This document shows positions 42,013-53,722 of a stretch of 64,000 nucleotides of DNA, one piece after another. Within the stretch, counting starts at the first letter, position 1. Each line of letters opens with the position of its first letter. The DNA comes from Lithobates sylvaticus (Eukaryota; Chordata; Amphibia; Anura; Ranidae): assembly GCA_028564925.1 (NCBI GenBank), contig CM053030.1:406253043-406317042 (forward strand), written 5' to 3'. The translations under genes were made by a program, and so were the position numbers. The notes below the pieces were generated by a model. It had not been told where the DNA came from and did no database searches. It saw only the letters and a list, made by a program, of their open reading frames with translations.

Positions 42013-43649
42013 ATATAGGGTGCAAAATTGGAAAGTGAATAAAAAATTTAAAAAAGTGTGACTGTTAAGAGTGGCAGCACAGCTGATGCGGTGGCATGAT
42101 TTGTGAAGATGCTCTTCTCCAATTTACCATACAGCAATCTTTAGAGTGCAGGAGCATGTGTTTGTTTTTTTGTATTCTATTCCATGCAGAACCTTTGCAC
42201 TCACAGCAACAAGTTGAGAGTTTTCAGTCCCTCCATTTGCCTTGGGAACTGTCTGTGAGCAGGTTTGAGTAGAAGCCCCAAAATTGTTTCTCATTCTGGA
42301 TTTGGTTAGTAACTTCCTGAGAGGGGAGCTGGTGAAAAGCAGCAAGTTGCAGGAAGTAGGCAAATATGAGAGCAGGGAGAGGGAGGAGGTAGAGTCTGAA
42401 AATTCCGTTTGTAGCCTATAGAAATGACAATCTGGACCAAAATGTCTGAGACCAGAAGGCCTAAAACGCTGACAGATGTCTTCCAAGTTGTCATTGGCTG
42501 GCTTGGATGTCCACCTCTTTTAACTAATATGTCCCCCAGACTTTCCCAGAGCTCAAGGCCTGAGAGGGAACTTTTCCCAGTCTCAAAAGTTTAAAATCTA
42601 AATGTGGAAGTACATGCCTTCTTTTTCTGAGGAAAAATATTTCTTTAATGCTCCTGATCCAAGGAAGCTTTAAACAGCTGTTTTCCTTTGAATAGCTCCC
42701 AATCAGAGTGCTTTTTACACAGGAGTTCCTCTGACCACCATTTAAGCCAAAAGATTAGCTTCATATGGACAGAGAGAAGACTCATCCTGAAGATCTGGCT
42801 AAACATTTCTGAAAAGGAGTCAAACTCCTGGCCGTAGGCCGCTCACGACAACCCTGACCAAAGGCTTTAATATTTAAGCATAAAAGAATGTTCACACAAG
42901 AAATATATTTTCCTCACTTTTAAAAGATGGCAATGGCTTCTAACATCACACTGACATACTGACAAAATTATTTGGCGCAGAAAACCGTACACAGGAGCAA
43001 ACATTCTGCAGCTGGCATTTGGGTCTAGAACGCCACCACATAATTTGTAAGCCATCTTCACATTGTACCTGCCTACACATGGTCTTCAAGAGTACCAAAA
43101 TCCTGCCTACAAAATTAGGCATGGTGATAAAAAATTCCTCTCTAGATCGGTAGGAGCAACAGTGAGCGACCAATGGGTCAATGGCCTTCCCTGTGGAAGG
43201 CAGTTATCAGAACAGACAGTACTAGGACCATTTGGCGAGAGACTATTACCCCCTTAAGGCTGTTAGCTGAGTCCATGTCAGTGATGTCTTCTGACCTCTT
43301 GCCACTGTCCCTATAATTTGCTATGCAAATTGTCCCTCCAAAGAGAAACTCATGATCTTTGCTGCTGCTAAGAAGGAAAAAGTGAAGCCTTCTTTGCCAG
43401 AAACTGAAGGCTGCTCGACCAAGGTAACATTTAAAGATGAATATGCTGTATTTGCAGGAGCCAGGAATCCAGGTACTGACGAAAGAGCGCGCCAAGGGAA
43501 GGCCAAATGGCACACGCATGTGCGCAGTGGTGCCATACAAATCAAGGCCACATGGGTGCAGTAGCACCCCATTTGACAGAGTTGTGCCGCTGGGATGCCC
43601 ATCACCTAAGGACACTAACAAAAAACTGAGGCTTGCTGGCAGTGGGGGG
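42013..43649. other. Unassigned, possibly decayed repeat
   Basis: Several overlapping open frames (43178-43693 minus is the longest) show no recognisable domain. The sequence leads into the repeat at 43650 without a visible border and may be part of the same element. Confidence 0.35.
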
Positions 43650-43760
43650 AATTGTAGAGGGGAGGTCCCTGCAGCATTTTTGCTAGTGTCCAATCACCTA
43701 AAGGTAGCTGCATATAACTCATAGTTAAAATTAAAAATTCTGTCTCCAGTACTGTTCGAT
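43650..43760 (+). repeat. Dispersed repeat, relative of 38840-38970
   Basis: See the minus-strand counterpart at 38.84 kb. The shared phrases are GCAGC-TTTTT-CAGTGTCCAATCAC-type. Family unknown. Confidence 0.5.
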
Positions 43761-44404
43761 TCAGAAACACATTTTTAAGGAAAGCTCTGGTTTGCAAGTG
43801 AAAGAGGAGAATATATAAAAAGGGCTTTAGAACATATAGATGCCAAATAAAACAGTTATGCCCACAAGAGGTGAGTAGGCAACAGATGTGTGATTTAGGC
43901 TAGCCTGTTGAATCACCCAAAATGCAAGCCATGGCTGGCCCTATCTGCACCACCCAGCTCAAGAAAATTACAAAAATCTATGGTTAAATCGAAAATTGTC
44001 AGCTGAACAGTGATGGTATCCTATCAGCTGCTGTCACTGTTTGGGCATTCAGACAGCCACAGATCACAGGTGTTGCAGCTATGGTACTGCATAGCTATAC
44101 CAATTCATAACTGTGCAGCACTAGCTATGACACCTGCCATGACAACAGCCATTTAATGACAATTTGGTTGACAGCTAATGTAAGCACACTAGTAATTGTA
44201 AGGCCTCCTTCACACGGTCGTTTAGCCACATACACTGGATTCTAGTGGTAAGAATCAGCAGATTCTTGTAGCTGGAATGACAGGTGCATGTGACCAGCGA
44301 TGGACATTCAGCCCATACAAAGTATTGACCATGCCAAGTGGTTACCTGCAGTTAGGATTGGATGTTGAAGTCTATACGCATTTGACTGCTTGGTCAATTT
44401 GGTC
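43761..44404. other. Unassigned non-coding stretch
   Basis: No gene. GGCCTCCTTCACACGGTCGT at 44202 looks like one end of a CACACGG-type short element, but its partner is not clear. Confidence 0.35.
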
Positions 44405-44809
44405 TAATGCCCTGTACACACGGTTGGAAAATCCGAGGGAAAAGGTCCGATCGGATTATATTGTCGGAAAATCCGATCGTGTGTCGGCCCTGTCGGACTT
44501 TTTCCATCGGAGATTCCGACGGAAAAAATTTGAGAGCAGGATCTCAAATTTTCCGACAACAAAATCCGATCAGACTTTTTCCGATCGTGTGTAGAGAATT
44601 CCGATTGGACAAAGTGCCATGTGTGCTCAGATCAAATTACGAGACCAAAGCTATTGGCTACTAGCCTGAACGTAGTCCCGTCGTAACAAACGAACGTCAT
44701 CACATTCCGAACGATCGGATTTTCCGACAACTTTGTCTGACCATGTGTATGCAACACCAGTTTCGGACAAAATCCGTCTGAAAAAATCTGACGGATTTTG
44801 TGGGGCTAA
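44405..44809. mobile_element. TAATGCCCTGTACACACGG-type MITE
   Basis: The left end is TAATGCCCTGTACACACGG. The interior is rich in inverted copies of TCCGATCG, GTCGGAAAATCCGA and GATCGTGTGTA, giving high folding potential. The right end GTGGGGCTAA is a diverged inverted partner. I recognise this as an abundant ranid element; target duplication and superfamily are not clear. Non-coding. Confidence 0.65.
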
Positions 44810-45813
44810 CACATTTTTTGTTTTATGGGTTTAATATTGCTTTAAATGTTCCAGAATACAGCCAAATATTTGTAAATAGGACTAATTACCAAAAACAAAA
44901 CCCCAAAATCAATTGTACAGTTGTCTTCTTATGGGTAGTACATCTAATTTGTGCGTAAGATCTTTAAAATGTTTTCACCTGAAAGGAATTTCATTTATCT
45001 TCCTTATTAAAAAATAATGAGAAGGCTAGCAATCTGTTATGCAAAAAATGCTAATAGTGCAGGAAATTTCCAGCAAGTCTATTTATTTCAGAACAGAATT
45101 CATAAAAACAAACTGCTTAGTTAATACAAACCCAGTACTGTATAAAACTGTTAGACAACTTGCATGCAAACTGCCATATGGACAATAATTGTTATCTCAA
45201 GGGCACCAACATTATTTAACAGTGTGTGCATCAATTTTATAGGGTCAGATATACTTTTACTTTTATTGTTCTATAAATATTCAGCCAAGCATGGAGACAA
45301 CCTGACACAGCCTTATTGTTTTGTATATTAAAGTTTACAGAAACAAACGGCTGCAAAGTAGCAGTGCGAAGCAAATGCTAGAAATAACATTTCTTATATC
45401 TGTGACAGGGAAAATCCAAATGATTGCAAGTAAAGCTAAAAGGTAAAAACAGGTATCAGGGTAAACTGACATGTCTATCAGTAACAACAATCTGGGTCTT
45501 AAGTCTCTCTGAACGTTACCCTTCATCATAATCATTATATGCCATTTTCCATGCCTTCCAGATCATCTATGCATTTTATTTAGTTGAGACAGTAAAGGTG
45601 GGAACTGCTGTGAACCCAAGGAATTGAGGGGGGCCCAAGACGAACCTTTTTTTTAAAATATGGATGTTTTTTTAAACTTAATTTTGTTGATAGCACTAGC
45701 AAAATTTACTGTTACTTTTTAGTATCTATTAAAGTAGAACTATAGCAGGATGGGGGGCTCTCAGCTAAGATCAGCGATAATTTCTCAAGCTCTAATGAAC
45801 TGACATTTACACC
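44810..45813. other. Unassigned non-coding stretch
   Basis: AT-rich, no gene. ATTAAAGTAGAACTATAGC at 45730 looks like the left end of an AGGCAAAACT-type MITE cut off by the palindrome that follows. Confidence 0.4.
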
Positions 45814-47395
45814 TGCAAAACAAAAGGCGCTGCGCTGATAGTGAATGAAATGAAAAAATATTAAAAACCCAAAAATATAAGTGAATGAATCCACAAACTA
45901 AAAAGTTCAATCTACAAATGTATGAGTGTCACACCAAAATTAATATAAGATTAATGAACACTTCAAATCAAAACGAAATAAATTGCAAGGAGTCAATGGT
46001 GTTGATAATTGAGATAAATGAACACAAAAAAGTCAGTGGCAGTGATAGTCAACACGGTAATAATGTTGCAGCACCCTGTGACAAATCTTCATGGAAAAGG
46101 GAACCATGTGACTCGACCACCATAAGAAATGCAGGCTTACCAGATTGCAAGCTGAATACGCTTTTCATCCAATCCTGGGTAGTGAAGATCTCCCGCTGCT
46201 GTAAACGGCTGATGTGAACAGCTCACAGGCTTAGCATATCCTGAAGTACTGGCTTGGACAATCCGACGTTCCTAATCTGTCAGTATCAGCTGACACACTA
46301 GTTGATTGATAGTGGGACACTCCAACCAGCAGATGGAAAAGGCAAGGATGCATGGTCTCATTGGGTGTATATAACCATGAGGGAAAAACAGAAAGGTACC
46401 GCCATAGGTAAAGTCTGATGGTTTATTATAATAAAAAAAAGGGTCAATGTAGGTCTATACAGATAACCAACACCGTATCATAGCAAGAAATATAAGCTGG
46501 CCGGCAAAGTTAAAAAGCAAATAAAACATGCCCGTGCAATGAGGAGCGTGACAGTACGCGGTGACGGCAGTACGTCGCTCACCCTACGCGTTTCTTTACA
46601 CTAAAGGGCATTGTCTCGGATCCCAGAGACGATCTCCTTTTGTGTGACGAAATCGTAGGGTGAGCGATGTACTGACGTCACTGCGTACTGTCACACTCTG
46701 CATTGCACGGTCATGTTTTATTTGCTTTTTAACTTTGCCGGCCAGCTTATATTTCTTGCTACGATACGGTGTTGGTTATCTGTATAGACCTACATTGACC
46801 CTTTTTTATTATAATAAACCATTGGATTTTACCTATGGCAGTACCTTTCTGCTTTTCCCTCATGGTTATATACACCCAATGAGACCATCCACCCTTGCCT
46901 TTTACATCCGCTGGTTCAGCTGATACTGACAGATTGGGAACGTTGGATTGTCAAAGCCGGTACTTCAGGATATGCTAAAACTGTGAGCTGTTCACAGCAG
47001 CCGTTTACAGCAGCGGGAGATCTTCACTACCCAGGCTTGGGTGACAAGTGTATTCAGCTTGCAATCTGGTAAGCCTGCATTTCTTCTGGTGGTGGAATCA
47101 CATCTTTCCCTATTCCATGAAGATTTGTCACAGGGTGCTGCAACATTATTACTGTGTCGACTATCACTGCCACAGACTGTTTTGTGCTCATTTATCTCAA
47201 CTATCAACACTATTGACTATTTGCAATTTATTTTGTTTTGATCCGAAGTGTTCATTAACCTTATATTAATTTTGGTGTGACACTCATACATTTGCACATT
47301 GCACTTTTTAGTTTGTGGATTCATTCACTTATATTTTTGGGTTTTTATTATTTTTTCATTTCATTCACTATCAGCACAGCTTCTTTTGTTTTGCA
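45814..47395. repeat. 1.58-kb palindrome
   Basis: The left arm (about 45814-46618) and right arm (about 46624-47395) are inverted copies. TGCAAAACAAAAG starts the left arm and CTTTTGTTTTGCA ends the right. The plus-strand frame at 46035-46214 and the minus-strand frame at 46992-47170 give nearly the same protein, both with NNVAAPCDKSSW and VVKISRCCKRL. Arms differ by a few small indels and substitutions (about 90% alike by eye). The centre is at about 46620. Flanking the centre are CCTACGCGTTTC and GAAATCGTAGGGTGAGCG, so each arm begins with a hammerhead-like GAAAC-GC-GTA half. No known protein domain. Confidence 0.85.
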
Positions 47396-48750
47396 CTTTT
47401 GTTTGTGTTGTATACCACATGAGTTGCAGCTATTTAGCGCTTAGTTTGAATAGCGTAGTTTTTTCTTTACAACATTTACACCTGCCTTTCAATAACGTCC
47501 CTATCTGTGACTTGAACTATGACCCTGGGGTACCAAGAAGACCACTCACAGTGCGCATGCTCAGCTTGATAGACAACTCTCAGCGTGCATGCTCAGAAAT
47601 GCATCACAAACATGCCAGTAACGTCATCATGCCCAACTCTGTGCTCCACGAACATTCCACCCCATCCCCTGGTCTCCTTCCACACACCAGCCAGCTCTCG
47701 AGCCTCAGATAAGTGGCGGATAGAGCAGACGATCTCAGAGATTAAGCTGCTACATGCCTGCTTTTAACTGTGCAAATGTGAGTTGCCTGATATTTGTTCC
47801 TAATAAATGTTTTAAAAGTCTACACTTAGAGGCGCTTCTTCTTCTTCTCTCTCTCTCTCTGTATGTACTTCTCTGCAAGAAGACACCTCAGCTGGCATGA
47901 TAATTTCACTACAAAAGCACTCCAAAGAAACAGCAGCTAAACTGGGAAAACAGAAGTGTGCTGCCCCGGAGGACACCATTAAACACCATCTAGGCAGTTT
48001 AAAAGAGGTAACGTCCCTGATGTAATATAATCTGCATAAGACCTGAGAAAGAACAATGGTGGTAAAAAGCACGGGGCGCAAGATAGAAGACAAGTTGTCT
48101 TCAGCAGTCCGAGAGACAGAATCCACCTCACAAATGGCAATTCCAAACAAAATAAAGAATGATAAACAACATAAATATGGCCTAATCTCATTGATTTTGT
48201 AGAACAGTGGCTTATCAACACTTTAGGAAGAATTCTTCACCCTCTGTTCCTTTATGAAATGGGCACATAGAACATCTATGTGACTTCTACCACCTGGCCA
48301 TCCCCTCAGACCAATAATGGAAAGAGTCCTAAATTACAAATGGAGTTTTAGTGAAACTGGCCAGAGGAAAAAAAAAGCATTGTATACACTGGAGCTACCC
48401 AAACTTCTCTCATTTCTTATTTTCTGAGGGGAAGAAACGCTCATCAAATCAGAGAACACATTGTGTTAATTGAGAAAAATATACAGCATTTTGTTAACAG
48501 TGGCCATGACAGGACCTGGAAGACTGTGGTGACCACTGTAGTAGAGGAAAATACTACAGTGATTCTCTGCTTCCACAGTGGTCCCACAGGTATGGAATAT
48601 GTATTTTTACATTGGTCCACGTATGCAATCCAAACCATACCTGGAGTTCAGCTTTACACCCCAATTGGATTGTTGGCTGGGGTGTGTCTATGACAGTCTG
48701 GGATTGCTATAAGTGGGTTGACTGACACTGGACATAGGATCAATGAGACT
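47396..48750. other. Unassigned; includes a CTACACTTAGAGGCGC phrase and (TC)n
   Basis: CTACACTTAGAGGCGCTTCT at 47821-47840 is shared with the palindrome at 17.5-17.9 kb. A (TC)n run follows at 47846-47860. The rest has no recognised content. Confidence 0.4.
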
Positions 48751-49142
48751 TAAAAGAGAAGTATATTTTTTTTTAAAATGTAATAATCATACTTACCTAG
48801 GTGGATGCAGCTTCAGTCCGATGCTGCATTTGAGCCCCCGGGGGCATCTATGACTGAGAAACGAGCGATCTAACACTGTCAATCATTCTCACAGCTACCC
48901 GAACAGAGAGCTAGTGACTGTCAGTCAGCAGCTCTCTGCTCTGCCCCCCCCAGGCTCACTGGAGCGCTGGGCTGTGGAGGGGCTGGAGCAGCTGGCTCAG
49001 GCTCTCAGTGGCTCGCGTGACATCAGCAGACAGTGGACTTCAGCCCACTGTCTGCTGAGAATGGTTCCCAGGAGTGCAGAATGAATTGCACTCCACAGGA
49101 GAAGTACAGCCAAACAAGCTTTGGCTGTACTTCTCCTTTAAG
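48751..49142. mobile_element. TTTAAAG-type MITE, AGAGAAGTA ends
   Basis: The left end TTAAAAGAGAAGTATATT and the right end GTACTTCTCCTTTAA are inverted partners. The right end contains a 17-bp perfect hairpin (49099-49115 with 49121-49137, GGAGAAGTACAGCCAAA). Non-coding. Confidence 0.72.
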
Positions 49143-50668
49143 GGCAGCACCAAAGAGAAGATGAATATTGCAGCAAAAGCTTTTTTTATTCTGGAAAGGT
49201 GAGTTCTAATTTAATATGCTAAATGTTTCCTTTACATGGATTGTCTGTATACATTTATCAGGCTAAAAACTTTGTCATGATAACTGTCCTTTACATTTTA
49301 CCCCGATACACCTTAGATAAGAAAGCCAATAACATTTTGAAGCATCAAGAGAAAGACCAAAGGCCACAATGTGCATCTGAAAAAATCTTTCAATGTAACT
49401 TAAAATCCTTGCCTCTAAATAGATTGTTCTAGTTAGAATATCTTTCACAGTAAATGCAATTTACTTTTTAAGGGCAATGATGTTTTTTTTTCAGAAAAGC
49501 CAATGCAATTGTAATCGTGAGAACATCTCCTGGAGTGTTACAGAATATTTAGTACAAAATTCACTGTCGTGAACTTGGATCATCTCATAACCCGAGTATT
49601 CAAAGTAATAAAAGTGTTGGTGGTATTCTTTAAAATATATATATATATATATATATACTAGTGCTTTTATTTAAAAAGGATAAAACGACCCATAAAATTC
49701 AAAGGCGCAAGGAATAAATTAGCATTGTTCCAGAACATCACCATAAATCATTTTAAGGTGGTTTCTATTGTTTGGCTAACTTTCACAACGCAGTTTGTAA
49801 GCGCTGGAAAAGATCACTGGTGATGATTAACAGCCTGCTGTTGGGTTTGCAAGAGATGAAAAAAAAAATCATCTTTCCAAGCTCAGACCCCAAGTAAAGT
49901 AAGAGTGCATGGACTTTTAGGCAAAGCTAGATTAAAAGAGGAGGAGAGGTGACTTTGGTATCACCCAGAGTCATTAATAATATTGAGCAATAAATCAAAG
50001 CTTCAGACAGAACAAAGACGAGCGCAGCAAACAAACAAGGGGATACACACACAACTGAGGCAAGACAGGACAAAACTCTTGAAAGCAACAATTGGGATGG
50101 CACTGCCAATAAAATGCAGTTGATTTATGGATGCGTTTAATTCTGAGAATCACAGAAAGTTGACATGGTTCACACATGAAGGCTAAATGTGCTATACATG
50201 CCACACGTGACTGTAATGGCAATCAACCACTTTTACTAAAGGCAATACTTGTAAATTAGAGTCCTATAAACATATGATTAGATCATTTTGTAAAATGTTA
50301 ACTTACATTATTCAGTTTCTCCTTAAACTGACATAATCTTCAATACAAAATTATACCATTTAGCCTGGCAAAGTCTATGGCACGCAATCACAGCTTTAGA
50401 CATTTGTAGCATAAACAAGATATAATCATCATCATATTTATTTATCATACCCTCTCTAAAAAAATGTCCTGGGTGTACTAGTTTTACCTTCAAAGAATGT
50501 ACATAGTGAAAGGATACTGTCCCAACAATTTGATCTAGTGTGTACCTATACTGAACCCAATCATGCCCAGGCAAAGAATTTTTTTTATTTACCTTGAATA
50601 TAATTAGGTATTTAAAAAAATAACACATTACATCACTTTTTGCTTTTCCAAATGATCATTCTGAAACT
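49143..50668. other. Unassigned non-coding stretch
   Basis: AT-rich, with (AT)n at 49636-49658. No gene or repeat recognised. Confidence 0.4.
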
Positions 50669-50680
50669 AAAACATTCACT
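50669..50680. repeat. L1 target-site duplication, left copy
   Basis: AAAACATTCACT, repeated at 51547-51558 directly after the poly-A tail. Confidence 0.85.
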
Positions 50681-51550
50681 CGCCCTCTGGGTTAGGTGGC
50701 GGAATGATATTCCCAGCCTGGATAGGGAAACCTGGGAGGAATGCTTTGAGGAAGGAGCTAAGGTTCTTATCTCCTCTAAGGATAAACTAATTCACACTAA
50801 ATTCCTGCATCGGGTATACTACACGCCACAGAGACTGCACAGAATCTTCCCCCTCAGATCCCCGGACTGCCCTAAGTGTCAATCCAGTGATGGGTCATTT
50901 CTACATATGTTCTGGTTCTGTCCCCGTCTCCAAAGGTACTGGTCAAGAGTTTTTGATTGTATTAATACGAGACTGCAACTCACCTTACCTGCCTCGCCTG
51001 AACTGGCGCTGCTGGGCATCCATGAGGACGACCAAAGACCCAGGTATACAAAGATACTGATTTCCCTATTAGTATTCTATGCTAAGAAGGCGATTCTAGT
51101 GAAGTGGACATCGTCTTCCCCTCCCTCAGTGGCCTCCTGGGATACCATGGTCAATGCAGTCCTTCCCATGTATAGATTGACATATGCCAGCAGGGGATGC
51201 CCACTAAAGTTTGACCGTGTGTGGTTACCCTGGATAGAACAAGTTTGAACCGCCCCCGCGGGGAGGCACTCCTCCCCCCTTGGATCTGGGAACTGGGTAT
51301 GGGCAGCTGGGGCCGCCCCTTCCCCCCCCCTCGTCCCGGTTATAACACACCCGAATGTCATGTTGTAAGGGAAATGTGGAGATGGTTACCTACCCACTGT
51401 TCTACCATTAATCCTTTGCTCTGTACTATGCACTTGTATGTATTTATGACAAATTGTTCTACTGCTTGTTGTATTTTACTTGTATCATTCCTTTTTTCAC
51501 TATAATAAAAAACCAACCTGGTTGTTAAAAAAAAAAAAAAAAAAAAAAAA
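50681..51550 (+). mobile_element. 5'-truncated L1-type LINE insertion
   Basis: The frame from 50681 to the stop at 51248 encodes the C-terminal domain of an L1/Tx1-type ORF2: WEECFEEGAKVLISSKDK, KFLHRVYYTPQRLHRIF, then the Cys motif CPKCQSSDGSFLHMFWFCP, and IEQV before the stop. A ~0.28-kb 3' untranslated region and a poly-A tail of about 22 As follow. The tail merges with the second copy of the 12-bp duplication AAAACATTCACT (51547-51558). The perfect duplication, intact frame and long tail indicate a young insertion made by target-primed reverse transcription. It lacks RT and endonuclease, so it is dead on arrival. Confidence 0.92.
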
Positions 51551-51866
51551 CATTCACTTCTTTAGCTAAAGAGACCTTGTCACTAGACATTTATTTCAAC
51601 AAACATCTTCCTATAAAATTATATGTACATTTACCTTATTTAATGCATGTTGTTTTCCTTTTAAAGCCTCCCTTGTGTAGACATCCAAAAGCCCTGAAAC
51701 TGCTTCTATGAGCCATTATCTTGGATATGATGGCAACAGCCCCAGCAGACTCAGAGCTATTACTCAAGTGACTCTCAATAGTAAAAGTTCCTCCTCCAGC
51801 TGAAATAAAAAAAGGTTAGGTAGGGAGGTGAGGGGAGGAATAGAGGAGCTGGACCAGCTTAGGCAG

Positions 51867-52360
51867 TAGGAATGAGCCTGATGTTCAAGTGGAATATAAG
51901 TTCCACTCGGACATCGGGTGTTCGCCCGTAAGGCGAATACCGAACATTATGGGGCGTTTGTGGAAAATTTGAGCAAATGCCCAATAATGCACTGAGAGAT
52001 CGCAGTGCATTGATGTCTGATGATTGGCCAAAGCATGCACCTGACCTGCATGCTTTGGCATATCACAGCGCACTCTGCTGTGAGAGCCATGATTGGCCAA
52101 AGGCAGGGTACCTTTAGCCAATCATGGCTCAGGGGGCTAAGTCCACACCCCACACTATATAAGGCTGCTTACACGGTGGCCGCATATAGTGTTATGAATG
52201 AGAGAAGTTAGCTAGAGGCAGGTTAGTTAGTGGCGTGCAGGCAGTTTAGTATATATATATATATATATATAGATATATATATAGATATATATATAGATAT
52301 CTACATATACAATGTATTCAGTGTAGTGTAGTGTAGACTATATATACAGTGCAGGCAGTG

Positions 52361-52405
<45 letters not shown>

Positions 52406-53393
52406 TCTGCATACAGTGTACAATATATATACAGTGCAGGCAGTGTACATTATATAATGCACTGTATGGAAGTGGTTTACGGGAAATTAAGAAAACAAAC
52501 CCTTTGGGTCTGGCATAGATTTTAATGGGAACTCCATGCCAAATTAAAAAGAAAATTGACATAGGCCCCCCCCCCTCAAAATCCATACCAGACCCTTATC
52601 CAAGCAAGCAACCTGGCAGGCCAGGACAGGGGGGACAGGGGGGGATGCCCCCCTCCTGCACCATACCAGGCTACTTGCCCTTAACATGGGGAGGGTTCCC
52701 TAACCACCTTGTCCCCATATTGATGGGGACAATGGCCTCGTCCCCACAAACCTGGCTCGGGTTTAATGGCCAGTGTCATGGGGACGAGGTCGTGGGGGGG
52801 AACTCAAAGCACCTTCCTGATGTTGAGGGCAAGCGGCCTGGTATGTTTCAAAAGGAGGGGGCGCTCGCTTGTCCCCCCCTTTCCTGGCCTGCCAGGGGAC
52901 CCCCAAGCCATTTTTTTTATTTTGGCGTGGAGTTTCCCTTCAAAATCCAAACCCAAAGGGCCTGGTATGGACTTTGGCACGCTGTTTTTTTTTTTTTTAC
53001 ATTTTGGCATGAAGTTCCCCTTAATATCCATACCAAACCCGAAGGGGGGGCACACCAATTTTTTTTGAATCTATATTAATACATTACAGCCGCAAGCAAT
53101 TTTAAATGACATTTTTATTGTCCACTTTAAGCATTATTAAAATCACTGCTCCTGAAAAAACTGACATTTTAAAAACTTTTTTTTGCATTGATACATGTCC
53201 CCTGGGGCAGTACCCGGATCCCCATACATTTTTCGTGGCAATAACTTGCATAAAAGCCTTTAAAATTAACACTTTTGATTTTTCACATTCGTATCCCATA
53301 GACTTTAACGGTGTTCGCATTTTCGCACAAATGTTTTGCCTGTGTGCATGTTCTGGTGCAAACTGAACTGGGGGGGGGGTTGGCTCATCCCTA
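51867..53393. mobile_element. hAT-type non-autonomous element, TAGGGATGAGCC ends
   Basis: TAGGAATGAGCC at 51867 and GGCTCATCCCTA ending at 53393 are inverted ends (11 of 12). An exact 8-bp duplication TTAGGCAG lies on both sides (51859-51866 and 53394-53401). TAGNG ends and 8-bp duplication fit hAT. The interior contains (TA)n runs and repeated CCATACCAGACCC-type phrases and no transposase. The overlapping frames at 52525-53079 are low-information. Confidence 0.85.
52239..52406. repeat. (TA)n / (GATATA)n simple repeats
   Basis: Runs of TA broken by AGATATATAT units at 52241-52300, then GTGTAGTGTAGTGTA at about 52320 and a long TA run at 52366-52404. All lie within the hAT-type element. Confidence 0.92.
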
Positions 53394-53401
53394 TTAGGCA
53401 G

Positions 53402-53706
53402 TAATTAGAAACTCCCAGAGGGAGGAGAGGGCAATGACGTGTAAGGAGGGAGATGGCTGTACTGGGGAATTCACTCTTCAATTCCCATTGAAGGTTTTCT
53501 AGCAAGTTCAAAGGCACATTGCAAGTGAATAAAAATTAATTTATGTAAATGAAGAACACTGCAAGTAAGCATTTAAAATGCTTGATTTTTCTTTTCTTTT
53601 ACTTTCATTTTTTGTGCTTTTACCTCTAATTTTTTTACCTGATTAAGTCTTTAATTAACCTTATAACTTTGATTTAGGGGTCTGCAACTACCTTGAGTTA
53701 TGCTCT
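53402..53706. other. Unassigned non-coding stretch
   Basis: AT-rich spacer between the hAT-type element and the L1 copy; no features recognised. Confidence 0.4.
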
Positions 53707-53722
53707 AGAGTTCTTCAGGAGC

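Noticed and set aside
45885-47210. Pair of similar 72-110 codon proteins on opposite strands, suggesting duplicated genes
   Set aside because: They are the two arms of one palindrome; no domain and no start or splice context supports coding.
51821-51866. tRNA or SINE start just upstream of the hAT-type element
   Set aside because: No A-box and B-box pair could be placed; no tRNA gene was recognised by eye anywhere, although a tRNA scan was not possible.
52525-53079. 184-codon plus-strand frame as a gene
   Set aside because: It lies inside a hAT-type non-autonomous element, is proline/glycine-rich from repeated phrases, and has no motif.
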